Assembly (NCBI RefSeq): GCF_019649055.1
Contig: NW_026570313.1
Span: 248,001 to 312,000 of the forward strand
Length of the DNA: 64,000 nt
Direction: 5' to 3'
Source of the DNA: Paramacrobiotus metropolitanus
Taxonomy: Eukaryota; Tardigrada; Eutardigrada; Parachela; Macrobiotidae
The position numbers and the translations under genes are program-made. Positions 24,771 to 35,392 of this stretch are shown here, one piece after another. Positions within the stretch are counted from its first letter, which is position 1. The number at the start of each line of letters is the position of its first letter. The notes under the pieces were generated by a model, which was not told the origin of the DNA, did not search any database, and worked only from the letters and a program-made list of their open reading frames with translations.

Positions 24771-26292
24771 TCTCTAGTAAGACATCCGAGCCAAAAAGAA
24801 GCAGTTGCAATTGGCTTTATAAGCCATAAAGAGCAGTTGCAATTGGACCGGGAAGGACATATTCAGGATTAATAAAACAACCAGTGCAGCGTTATTTATT
24901 GCTATTTTGATTGATAGTGCATGTAAAAGTACCGGTAATTACACTGCATTTCAAAATGATGTTTGCGCAGGAAAAATCTGTTTTTTTTTCGTCATCCGCG
25001 TCGTCAGCAAAAAGTATAGTTTCATCTGCTGTGGTAAAGATAGGTGTGGGCCGTGTGGCCAAACAAAAACTGAAAGAGCACTTACACATTGTAGTTACCA
25101 CATACAAGATACGAGTACAATAACTACTGGCATAGTTGTACTTGCCCCAACGGAGCTGCACTTTATTGCATTTCCACGTGCGAATGCAGTTTCTGTAACG
25201 CGCGCCACCGGCAGCAAATTTCAAGCAGATCTTTTGGTACTTGTACAACATCGTGCAGTCCACCTGCCGTGGTTGCCATGCGTTCAGAAAAAAACCTCTG
25301 TAAAATTATTATGGTCGACAATGTCGCCTGTCGGAATTCCTTTGTAGCCCAGGCATTTCCGGCGGAAACTGAATTTGACGCAGCCGGTTAGTCCTGTTGG
25401 CACTTCATGTAGGTTCCCTGTCAGTTATGCAACGGTTCGGTTTTTCGGTTTATTACGTACTGATCACCTGTGGGCTGTGGCCACTGGTCTGCAGCTCATG
25501 TTGAATTTATGCGAACATTACTCGTATCGCAGATCCATTCGCTGTATTGGTTAAATATAGAAGTAGTGAGACCTTTACGTATTACTATTTTACATAACAA
25601 CAGTACATCCATAAGCAATAACAGAACAATTACTCCCGTAGTTGTAAACGGTTGAAAAGTTGTTGAGATGAAAAGTGCCCAGCTGGAAGCGAACGGAATT
25701 GATACGCGATTTGTAAGTGTTTTTGCTCCACCCCGCGGCGACATGCGAACATCCACCTTTGCTCGTACTGGAACTTACAAGGAAATGTCGGAGAAGATTT
25801 TGTACCCTGAAATTTGACCGTCTAATGCATTCTTGCGGGAATGGTTTAGTGATCTATCCTGACCGTTTCCTTACTATCCTTCCTTTTCTACACAATGTAC
25901 TGTGTATCCGTTAGCACCAAAATCCTGAATGTATCCCAGCCTTAGAATATCAGAATATCAGCGGGTTTTTTTGGGATCGCCACTGCCCGAGTCAAACCTT
26001 ACGTGCCCTAGCTTTTTTGTGTGTGTCAGTATCTCTCTTTGTCTTCTTCATCCACATTGGTTGATTATAATTTCAAATTGCGTGGTTGTTAATTTTCACT
26101 CACACATCGTTTTGCTTATTTATTGACTATCTTGTTGTATCGTCCACTGCCATAGATGGGCATAGACGAAGACATTAAGCTCCAAATCATCATCCTCATT
26201 CATTCTGACTGCACTGATACTTACCATTAGCAGTTAGCACTAGTATCTACGCTGTACACGTGATCTGTTATACAGTGGACACGACCAGCGCC
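24771..26292. other. Spacer upstream of the F-box gene, with decayed Cys-rich exon-like pieces
   Basis: On the minus strand, 25420-25296 and 25263 to about 25100 read as Cys-bearing segments (KCLGYKGIPTG, then VDCTMLYKYQKIC and CIRTWKCNK). The only junction that would join them is a 32-base gap, too short for a normal intron, so they look like remnants of a secreted Cys-rich gene. A similar CLGY-containing piece is at 29640-29492. Otherwise no gene seen. Confidence 0.3.
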
Positions 26293-27042
26293 ATGCTTGT
26301 TTATCAAAACAATGTATCAGCGTGGAACGCCGTGGACGTCCTCGTGGACGGACTGCTACAGTACGGCAAGGTGATCAGCGTGGCGGACGGCGGCCTAATT
26401 ATTGATTTCGAATGCGCCTCACAGCGCTCGCAGTTCGCCCCGTACGAGCACATCTTCTACAGTAGCTCCTGGGGACCGCGCACAGAGAACATGCAGGTGC
26501 TGCTGCGCCCCCACCCCGACCGTCCCTGGATGTGGTATCCAGGGAAAGTCATCCCTCTCGGATTGCAGTACTATACTAACGCTGAATATGTGGAAGTGCA
26601 GCTACCATACGGTACTGTCAGGGAGCTGGTATCCGCCGCTCAAGTGCGCCCAACACCCACCAACAGGATGCTGCGGGAGCGACGCGTGGAAACAGGGGAG
26701 TTTGTTATCCGTGGCTGCCCGCTTCCCGCTACCTTTGGGGCAGATCGGACACCACTCCTGCTGGAGATCTTCATGCGCGAATTGAATCACCGACAGCAGG
26801 TCGTGTGCACGACGCTGCTCGGCCAGACGCTTCATTATCTGCAGTGTCGGACCGCCGTTCCTCTGGTAGCTGGTCAAGTGGTAAAATAATTACAGTATTA
26901 GCAACTCATATTGTACAATTAGACCTACGCTAATAAGACAGTTGTATACTGTGCAAGCCGGTCCGGATGATAAGCACGATTAAATACAGCGAAATATACA
27001 AACCCTCGATAGTCCATACTCGTACGCATTACGCCAAACGGT

Positions 27043-27730
27043 TTAAGGGAAGTGGCCCGGTACATGGTACCGAATTCGTGTCGTGAACATGCACCGAACC
27101 TTTCACTTTCGCGCACTCCCAAACACATTTTTGTTTCGGTTTATGGCATTCTGTAGCCAGATGACTTGTATACACTGGCGTGAAAACCGTTTGTGCGCGC
27201 AACATCCGGTTCGGGAGTTATGGCTGCTCGAAAATTCCAAAAAGTTTAAATGCACTCAGGTGTACCAAAAGTCTCATTATGGACCGATCTCCTTCAAATT
27301 TTGCACGTAAATGCACATAGCCATGAATATCATTTTTACACCGATCCAGATTTCCATGATTTTTTCAAATTTTAAAATGAATTTTAAAAATCTTAAAATT
27401 CATTTTAAAATTTCAAAAAAATCATGGAAATCTGGATCGGTGTAAAAACGATCTTCATGGTTATGTGCATTTACCTGCAAAATTTGAAGGAGATCGGTCC
27501 ATAATGAGACTTTTGGTACACTTGAATGCATTTATTTATTTTTTTTTCGAACAGCCATAACTCCCGAACCGGATGCTGGGCGCGCAAACGGTTTTCAGGA
27601 CAGTGTATACAACTCATTTGGCCACAGAATGTCATAAAACAAGAGGAAAAATGGTTTGGGAGTGCGCGAAAGAGATAGATTTCGTGCATGTACACGATTT
27701 GGTACCATGTACCGGGCCACTTCCCTTAAG
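27043..27730. mobile_element. Foldback element (about 340-base arms)
   Basis: The sequence from about 27043 reads back on the other strand from about 27730, turning at about 27390. The outer ends share TTTAAGGGAAGTGGCCCGGTACATGG-like sequence and the inner stem is rich in TTTTAAAATGAATTTTAAAA. No coding capacity. Fragments of the same arms occur near 2860, 11830, 12390 and 17385. It lies in the F-box intron. Confidence 0.7.
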
Positions 27731-27739
27731 CGCGTAACA

Positions 27740-27927
27740 TTCATTTGGCTGGCGCATGTGCACGCCATATAAATGTTAATATTTTAATAAGCCAATAGTA
27801 ATTGGCAGACGGAAGGTGGCTAGAAAACAGTCGGTACAGTAAAGAACAATCCAACCGCAGGGCGCATGTTAGCCTTGTGGTGAACGTAGTGTAGCGGCCA
27901 TCGTGCTCAGCGCTAACATCGCGCGCC
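27740..27927. repeat. Dispersed repeat adjoining the foldback
   Basis: Matches 3310-3560 in order (GGCTGGC, ACGCCATATAA, CGGAAGGTGGCTAGAA, GGCCATCG). Confidence 0.5.
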
Positions 27928-27932
27928 TTATA

Positions 27933-29450
27933 TGGGCCAATGTCAAAACGACGGCGGAATTTTCAGCCGGCGGAATTTTTTTGTGGTCAAAACGCAGGCG
28001 GAAATTCGCTAGGTCAAACTGCCGGCGGAATTTTCGTAACTTTTTAATTTCATTTACTGTGCATATTTAAAAACAATTTTGCAAGAAAAATGTATCTTAC
28101 ATAGATTCGGGCGCCCCGTTATCAGTATAAGCCTCTTTATCGGGCCGCATATATGTATGTACAGTCTGTATGTACAGTATGTATGGGCGTTGTTGCGCCG
28201 GGAGTTTGCACAGAACACGCGAACAAGTTCAAGAGAATACCTGAGCCGCGCAAACGAGACAAACAAGGTGTTCGACAATGGCACTGCGGCGATGACATTG
28301 AGGTGTGATCTAGTCTGATCCCTGTGGAGCCTTTCCTGGGAAGACTCACAACTTTTCTGAATATAGACTGGCACAGCCAACCCAGAGTCGGTCCCAGACG
28401 AAGAACCTCTACGCACAGAGATCTCGTGGTCAAACTGCCGGCGAATTAGCTGATTGGTGTTCGAGCATGTACGTATGTTCTTTCATGGCTGTTATTCAGC
28501 TGGGTAGAATAAAGTCTGTCGCTTTAGTATTTCGGGCAGAGGGATTGCTTCTTGTTTTTTTTTGCTGCAAAAAGATACGATATTCTGCCATTCTGGTCAC
28601 CGCGTTCGGGCCAGAAACTGGAGAGCGGGATCGGAGCGCCGCACATTTAATTTTCGTGAAATCCTCCACCAGCTATCTCGAAAATGAATTTCCCACCAAC
28701 GCTCCAAGAACGAATCCGACTCAAGCTTGCTTCTACTGTAGAAGGATTATACATACCTTAGCAACATTGAACACCTAAATCAGCATGTTTTGTTGCAGCC
28801 TGTCATGCAGCAAAAAAATTTCAGCAAAACTGATCAAAAATTGAACAAAAAGCCGAAATTTTTTCGAAAAGTGAATCGAGTGTATTGCTTTCCCATTGCG
28901 TGCACCATGGAAACTGCATTTTTTTGTTGATAATATCTGTATAGATCGTTTTCTACAAGAAACTGAAATATCACATAAGGGTAATAAACGACACAAAATT
29001 TTGTAGTTCAAAAGCTGGGCGATAATACATTACCGCACGATTTCAGTTAGCACAGTTTTTCTCACAAGTTTTCCAAAAAAAATTTTTCGCTTTCAGTAGC
29101 CAATAAAATTTGTGATCGAACCAATCTAAAAACGTTGTTGTACGACAATTGGTTCACGGGCAGCAAAACAAAAACTGAGATCACCGCCATTTTGTTGGGC
29201 CATCCGGTACATAGAATGTCCAACCTGTATTTACTGCATGAATTAGTTTACCAATAAGTTGGTTTTGTATCAACCTGTGATTTCCGTAAAAAATGCATGT
29301 TCGGGAAATTCCGTCGGCAGTTTGACCAAGAGAATTTCCGCCGGCGTTTTGACCACACAAAATTTCCGCCGGCGAAAAATTCCGCCGTCGTTTTGACAAC
29401 AAAAAATTTCCGCCGGCAGAAAATTTCGCCGTCGTTTTGACATTGGCCCA
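27933..29450. mobile_element. Non-autonomous TIR element with 5-bp TTATA target duplication
   Basis: 1518 bases. Left end TGGGCCAATGTCAAAACGAC, right end its exact complement over at least that length. TTATA flanks it at 27928-27932 and 29451-29455. Both subterminal regions carry tandem-like modules of the form GTCAAAACG-x-CGGCGGAAATT, in opposite orientations, and another degenerate module lies inside at about 28427. I see no transposase. The 5-bp duplication does not match the common hAT (8), Tc1-mariner (TA) or piggyBac (TTAA) pattern; the superfamily is open. Confidence 0.8.
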
Positions 29451-29491
29451 TTATAGGCATTCGATGTAACGATAAGTACCTTTGGCTTTAC

Positions 29492-29640
29492 CTGTCCAAT
29501 CTCCGGACTGGCTTGTACAGTAATACTGGACGTTCAATTTGAAAATGTCGCTGCAGTACAGCGTTGCACTGTATCCGGGTGCGGCTGCAATGTAGCCCAA
29601 GCATGCATCTTTGGAGAAAAGGGCGGTTGGTATGTAGACA
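29492..29640 (-). pseudogene. Exon-like Cys-rich secreted fragment
   Basis: A minus-strand open segment (ACLGYIAAAPGYSATLYCSD, then YYCTSQSGDW) ends at a possible GTAAAG donor. It shares CLGY and Cys spacing with the fragments near 25400 on the same strand. No full gene can be built. Confidence 0.3.
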
Positions 29641-29736
29641 GAGTGCTATTTCCCTTGGCTGTGTACTGTAGTAAACTAAGTGTGAGTACTGTAGTAAACT
29701 ATGCGTGAATGATTTACCGTACTTTGCACAGAATGT

Positions 29737-30357
29737 TTATTATTATTATTATTTTTATTACATCAAGAGCAGACAACCCGATAAACGGGACTTCAACGTC
29801 TGGTCGGTACAAAAGTAAACAACGTCAGCATATACAGATCAACCATTCGGAGAGCAAACTTGAAAAAACCCACACCATCAACACTGAGTATCTGCATATT
29901 AACTTTTTGTATGCGCTCAAAAATGTCCTTTAAACGCATAGCCAACGTGCCTTCTCCGATCTCCTTCTTCGCTGAGGCTTCGATTCTCTTTGGCTTACGA
30001 AGATTATACCGCGCTGTGATATCCGTGAAGTCAATCATTTCGACCATGTACTGCGGAGGACGGTACGCTTCGTGGTTGTAGATCTTGTACAACCATACTG
30101 CTTCGGACTGCTTCCAACGGTCGTACACCGGCAGGATGCACAGTTTCTGATACAGCTCGGGTGTAACCCGCTCCTTGTAATCAGAAATCGCCCGCAGTGC
30201 TTTCCGCTGTGCTTTAGCCAGTTTGCCGCGCAAAGCCAAAGATGCCGGTGACCACGTATCCGACCCGTAGTCGAAGTGTGGCTGCACACAAGTTCTGTCT
30301 GTCGCCTGATTAATGCATTGCTGAACATGTAAACCGAGCCGTTTTCGAAACAACTAG
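29737..30357 (-). mobile_element. 5'-truncated LINE retrotransposon (reverse-transcriptase ORF C-terminus)
   Basis: The minus strand from 30353 to 29793 encodes the end of a non-LTR ORF2. It has the familiar order: HFDYGSDTWSPAS, KLAKAQRKALRAISDY, LYQKLCILPVYDRW, then a region with ITARYNLRKP and a terminal FKFALRMVDL. It is followed by about 55 bases and a simple (AAT)n tail at 29737-29760, as in LINEs with microsatellite 3' ends. A second 3' end of the same family is at 40595-40818. No catalytic YxDD motif remains. Confidence 0.82.
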
Positions 30358-30545
30358 CCTAATAAAGCTATCGCAAAGTACGGCTGTGTTTTTCAATAAA
30401 ACTGCAAATTGGCCGTATTCTTGATTGGCTGCAGCCGAATCAGTATGTCATGTGGGTGCTTGCAGGAAGCCGCTTACACTAGGACGCGGACGGACAGCGA
30501 AGGTGGCTGGTTAGCATGGCTCTCACGCCCATCGCGACTGCTACT

Positions 30546-31378
30546 TAGAGCCCTGCACGAGCAGCAAAAGTGTTGCTCAACTCGCTCGTTTCTGCGTTTT
30601 TAAACTTCCTGCTCGCTCAGCTCGCTCGCGCCCAAACCGCCGCTCGCTCAACTCGCTTGTTTTCCAATTTTCTTTGCTTCCGCTCGCTCAACTCGCTCGT
30701 AATTTTATTTTGGCAAATCGGCTCGCTCGTGAGATCGGCAAAAATTTACGTATCAATTTTTTTGCACGAATTAGTTATACCAAACGGTTCACCAACACAA
30801 AAATTCAGTAAGTGTAACTGGATGTTCAGAGACAATTACTTATATCTCCATACTGGTAGTCGTTTCATTACAGTTTTTCATTTTTTCGCTAATACATTTC
30901 TCTAATTTTCAACTGGATGTAGTTTTCTTAATTTAGCCTGAAATAAATGCATATAATGGAACGCTAAAAAATTAAAATGCACCTTTCTTAGGAAGCATTC
31001 AACTGATTCATAAACCCGTCAAATAATGCTTTTGTTATCTACGAGTACAAAATATCAAAAGTTAGTCTGGAGTCCCAACCGGTCTAGGAAAGTTAGAAAT
31101 CACTTCGCGCGAAGCGCGAAGGTGACGGTGGTTTAAGACCTTTTTCAGGTCGGTCAATGTAATTTTGTACTAGAAACTTCTCCAGTTCGCAGAATATCAG
31201 CCTGTAGGCTCGCGATCGCTCGCACCTGACCATCCCGCTCGTTCGGCTCGCTCGCAATTTTTTTTCTATTGCTCAGCTCGTTCGCAAATTCGCAAAACGA
31301 CGCCTGCTCGCTCGAAGTGCTCGCGAGCGCCGAGCGCTCGTGAGCCGAGCCGAGCGGCTCGGCTCGTGCAGGGCTCTA
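30546..31378. mobile_element. hAT-like non-autonomous element
   Basis: 833 bases bounded by inverted TAGAGCCCTGCACGAGC, a hAT-style terminus. Both subterminal regions are dense in GCTCGCTC and GAGC-type short repeats, as in hAT elements. TGCTACT lies directly before the left end (30539-30545) and again at 31387-31393, eight bases past the right terminus, so the target duplication is imperfect or the right end is longer. No transposase frame. Confidence 0.65.
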
Positions 31379-32224
31379 CGGCTGAGTGCTACTCCGTCAA
31401 AGAGGAATTATCAATCACAGCATACAAACGGCTGCGGAGAGCAGCGATGGTGATGGTAATGCGAGCTTGGCGTTGCCAGTTGAGCTGCTGGTGGAGATCT
31501 TCCAGACACTCGATTCGATCGGGCGCGTCCGTTGCCGGCGGGTGTGTACAGTGTGGAACAGCCTCCTGACAACCCCTGCGTACTTCCCCGATGTGCGCGT
31601 TTCCGGTGGGCACGCCGAATACGACACGGAGTCGGGCGGCATGTACTGGTTGGTTGCATCTTTACTGCATCTTGCATCTTTCAAATGCCCCAGCCGGGCC
31701 ACCCAGCTGGTCATTCTGGCCCATGTAGATTGGTACAGCCGCGAGATGGACTTGTCTGCACTGATCCATGGTGTTCGGAGCGTGTCCACCATGGCGTTAG
31801 GGCTAGTGCTTTACAAGGCGGATTTCGGTGGGAGAATGGATCTGATGGCAGAGATAACACAGCTCATGGCGGCGTTGGTCCGGGAATTTTCGTCAACGTA
31901 TGGAAAGATTGTGTGGAAACACTGCCGTGTCCATGCTGACAGGCTACAGGCTGTAATGGAGCACTCGTTCAGTATCGCGTTGATGAAGCGGGACATGCAG
32001 GAGATTACGGCGGAGATGTGGGATATTTTCGAAAGCAGTCTAATTCTCAAAAACCGCTGGATCGGCCGGCATTGTCACGGTGGATTGCAGATCGCGTGGC
32101 GCACTCTGCAATGCAAGACGTGGAATTGATTTTCCAGGTAATAGAAGTTTGCTCTTTTTCTCTGCTGCAATGTCAGTACTCAATAAGATCAGCCGGATGA
32201 CGGGCACTGGCTATATTAAACGAT

Positions 32225-32470
32225 GCGTATCTCAACGGGATTTGCTTATTCAGCGCTTTCAGGGAGTAAATGACTGTTCAGGTTGGAAAAGGATGAAAGG
32301 TCACCAGTTAGCTATGAATACGATTACCAGAATCGAGAAATACCAGTTCACTTCATGCGGCCGGATCGCAAGCATTATTTTTTAGAACGTCCCGTACAAA
32401 CAAAAAATGAATGAAAACAGAAATTAGGTTTGAAATAAAGTGGGTAGCTTCCGATAAATGACCGCAGTTA
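32225..32470. repeat. Dispersed repeat in the last F-box intron (copy 1)
   Basis: Shares GATTACGATTACCAGAA-like and TTAGAACGTCCCGT stretches in order with 43150-43375. Confidence 0.45.
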
Positions 32471-32794
32471 GGCTGCGCTCACGGAAAGCTTAATTGTCAG
32501 AACCGATAGTTACAGCCCTGTGAACCGCTTAGACAACATTCATTCGCTTTACTACAACTTGTATGTCAGGAACTGTCCAACTGCCAGAGTGTGGACCCCC
32601 GCCAATCCACGCATTACCGCAATCAGCAGTGGACATTGTCCAGTATAGGCGCTCTGGATGTCAACAGATTGACCACACTCACAGTGGCGGCATTGAGCGA
32701 AAAAATGGATCCAGTCTCTCGGGGACAGCCATCAGCATCAACTGCGTACATCATCAGCACTCTTTTGCAATCGGCGTTGTTGGTAGAGTCGTAG

Positions 32795-33410
32795 ACTCTG
32801 TTAGTTTGGCTCGTGCAGGCATCAAGGACCCTTTGAAATTGCCGTTGCCTACGAAAACAGCGTGGTTTCTGTTTTGATTCGTTGCGGCTCTGTTTCGTCA
32901 ATAACTATGGGCAATGTCGGGATGCTAAAAAGTAAGCGCTTCGTTTTTAGTCTGTACCGCGCCAATCAGCGCTTTTCTTTTCGAACCCAGCTCCGGCGAT
33001 TTATGCGCATTGGTTGTGCTCCTTTTTAATTTTGTGGATTTTGATAGTAAGATAGTAATTTTGATAGTAATTTCTAACCGCGTTCTGACTAGCTCAATTT
33101 GCACTTTTTGAGATCTACCTACACTGTACGTTTGCCGTAGTGCAGTACAGCTGTATGTGTGCATTAATTTACAATCAAATCCATTACTCAGTTAATTAAG
33201 CCGCCTGAGGGCACTCTCAGGTAGCAGTGGCACTGATACAGTAGCTTTATTTATGCATACTCATGGTTAACGTGGAAATCACAAGGTGCAGTTATAATTT
33301 ATGCGACACCAACGTCGCCATATCCGTTACATCGCCAATCGGTATACTTAACACATTCAGGTAAATAACAAAAGAGAGGAAACAACAAAACACACCGAAC
33401 ATCATCGTCG
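32795..33410. other. Spacer with a SINE-like piece
   Basis: No gene. About 32935-33030 carries, on the minus strand, a box-B-like GGGTTCGAAAAG in a segment that recurs at 34265-34360. Confidence 0.35.
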
Positions 33411-34752
33411 TTAATTCACCTGGCCGAACGCGCCAGCCTGTCCCCAGAAATTGGTCCCGTGACGGCCGCCGGTCCCGGTGCTGGCCGCGAACTGGTTGGC
33501 CTTGTTGAAGGAGCTGGCCATGGCCGGCTGGCCGGGACGGTCGTTCTTCAGGGCGATATTGACGCCGGTCTGGGTGCCGACACTCTTCGGTCCCGACTGG
33601 CCGCCCTGCGCGAACGACTGCCCGATGTCGCCGGCGTTGGTGCCGAAGTTGGCCACGTTGTCAAAGGTGTCGGTGTTGGTGCCCAGCGGGCCTTTAATGG
33701 TGATGGCGCTGGACAGGCCTTGGGAGTTCTTCAGGGAGGGGTTGTTGCCCATCGTGGCCAGGACGTTGTTGCTAATGGACTGGGAGGAGGAGACGCCCGT
33801 ATCACGGTTAACGGTCACGGTTGGCTTTTTGATTCCACTGGCGATCCCGGCTTCAATGGGATTCACATTGCCTGCTGTAATCAGCAGTAATTTCTTAACT
33901 TGCGCTCTGTTATTTTATGTCAGTAAACTTGACGCAATTAATGACGTACGTATTTAAATTTGAGCCTTTTATGACAAAATACTTGAAAGTATTTTAGAAA
34001 ATTAACTATTAAGCGTATTAAAATAAAATACATAAAAGTTATGTTACTTCCATGCGCCCCGAAAGCTAGCATAATTTATTGTGCGCCCCAAATGTCCGGT
34101 AGGACCAGTAAAAAATAAAATCAAAGATCGGTGTACTGAGATGGGACCAAAACTATAGAAAATCGCAGGGCTCTCAGTACTTTTATAACATCAGTTATAA
34201 AAGAAAAGTATTGTATTTTATATTGCATTATTTACAGATACAATATTGAAACTGCTTAATAAAAAAGCACACGCGTCATTTTGACGCGCACTGCGCAAAC
34301 AAGCGCTTCCCTGTTCGAACCCGGTGCTGGCAGTTTCTGCGCACTGGATGTATTCCTGTTGCACACTGTTTGTTGATTTTATTATTAAATTTTCGCTCCG
34401 TTGCCCGACTAGGCGATTTCCCGTATTTCTGTCCTACGTTGGATGGGCGTGCTGCATATATATATAATACAGTACAAATTTAATAATATTATTCTTATTA
34501 TTAAAATATTTACAGCCAGATTTAAGTCCCAAGCTACCGGAAAATGGGCTAGCGGCTCTGATTCGAATTAGTAAATATATATTGCTAAAAACACTATTAA
34601 TTTTCAGTATTAAATTGCTAATATTCCGAATAATAATTGCAATGCCAAGAGATATACTCAAATGCGACAAACAACTTACCGCCCCAAACAAATGAGGGAA
34701 AGGAGCTGCATAGACCGACAGCGGTCAGAGCGATAAAGACAGATAGATACAT
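33411..34752 (-). CDS. Small secreted Gly/Asn/Ser-rich protein
   Basis: Two exons, 34752-34680 and 33871-33411, joined in phase (GTAAGT donor, AGCAG acceptor); 177 residues. Exon 1 is almost exactly a signal peptide (MYLSVFIALTAVGLCSSFP). The mature part is low in charge and rich in Gly, Asn, Ser and Gln, with beta-prone stretches (SSAITIKGPLGTNTDTFDNV, NFGTNAGDIGQSFAQGG) and a Trp-Gly-Gln near the end. No cysteines. Attacin-like glycine-rich antimicrobial proteins and structural or silk-like secreted proteins have similar composition, but I see no diagnostic motif and assign no function. The intron carries a SINE-like repeat at 34265-34360. Confidence 0.7.
34265..34360 (-). repeat. SINE-like dispersed repeat
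   Basis: Contains GGGTTCGAACAGGG on the minus strand (box-B-like) and a GCGCAGAAACTGCC segment; related to 32935-33030. Confidence 0.35.
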
Positions 34753-35392
34753 GGCTGTATAGTTAAACGACCGAAAAAGCTGACCACTGCAAAATTCACT
34801 CGGGATCAAAGGAAGCAGAATTGAATACGTAATCTACTGTGCAGCAACGCGCTTTATTATGGCAAGAACATCAAGTGTCTGTTTTTTTACTGCACAACAC
34901 ACGGCCCGGTAGAGCGAAATTCTCGACGCAGACGGAACTGACTTTCCAGTCAACCTGTCCATTAATTCAGAGGAAACCCCGCTAATGAGCCGCAACATGT
35001 CCCGCGGGCACATGTTGCGCATGCTAATCGAATCCGGTTTACACTGAACCGTCCGCTGATTATTATTACCGACAGGAAACGCTCAGCGGTGTTTCAGCTT
35101 AATAATGTTATTACCGATGCTTAATCAGAAAGCAACGCTTCGCTGATTGTTTGCAGTTTTTGTTGATGACAATGGTGTGTAGAAACGAGAAGCGAGAAAG
35201 TGTTGCAGAGAAATTAATGACTAGGTTGTACATCGTACTGTACGCGTACATAATCAGCGTTCATGTGCGGTAAAAAAGCAGTACAATAATAAAGCGAAAT
35301 GCGGTATAAGAAATGCACGGTAAAAGCCGGCTGCCGCGTAAATATGAGAAACTGTTGTCGTTGTCACGTGCTGCGCTGTGTCGCTAGGACGT
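34753..35392. other. Intergenic DNA
   Basis: No gene seen between the gelsolin stop and the secreted-protein start. Confidence 0.45.

Larger units (their letters stand above)
26293..32794 (+). pseudogene. F-box protein gene of an expanded family, frame-broken and split by a transposon-filled intron
   Basis: Exon 1 (26293-26886, donor GTAAAA) encodes the N-terminal module (MLVYQNNVSAWNAVDVLVDG...). Exon 2 (about 31420-32138, exact acceptor uncertain) holds the F-box (LPVELLVEIFQTLDSIGRVR, then CRRVCTVWNSLL). Exon 3 (32570-32794) encodes the C-terminal piece (DPRQSTHYRNQQWTL). I recognise the three-part layout as that of a tardigrade-type F-box family; F-box proteins bind SKP1 in SCF ubiquitin ligases. 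Two things suggest loss of function. At 32049-32053 a run of five A where the family frame needs six shifts the reading frame before the KPLDRPALSRWIAD segment, which stays open to the splice site. Also, no exon for the linker usually found between module 1 and the F-box is visible in the 4.5 kb that separates them. That intron contains four mobile elements. Confidence 0.65.

Noticed and set aside
25100-25430. A two-exon Cys-rich gene on the minus strand
   Set aside because: The only junction would be a 32-base intron, and the preceding frame has a stop; kept only as a possible remnant.
29793-30353. LINE reading frame as a host gene
   Set aside because: Order of motifs and the (AAT)n tail mark it as a 5'-truncated retrotransposon end, with a second copy at 40595.
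33459-33957. Long plus-strand frames opposite the Gly/Asn-rich gene
   Set aside because: They are antisense shadows; the minus strand has the signal-peptide exon, correct splice phase and coherent composition.
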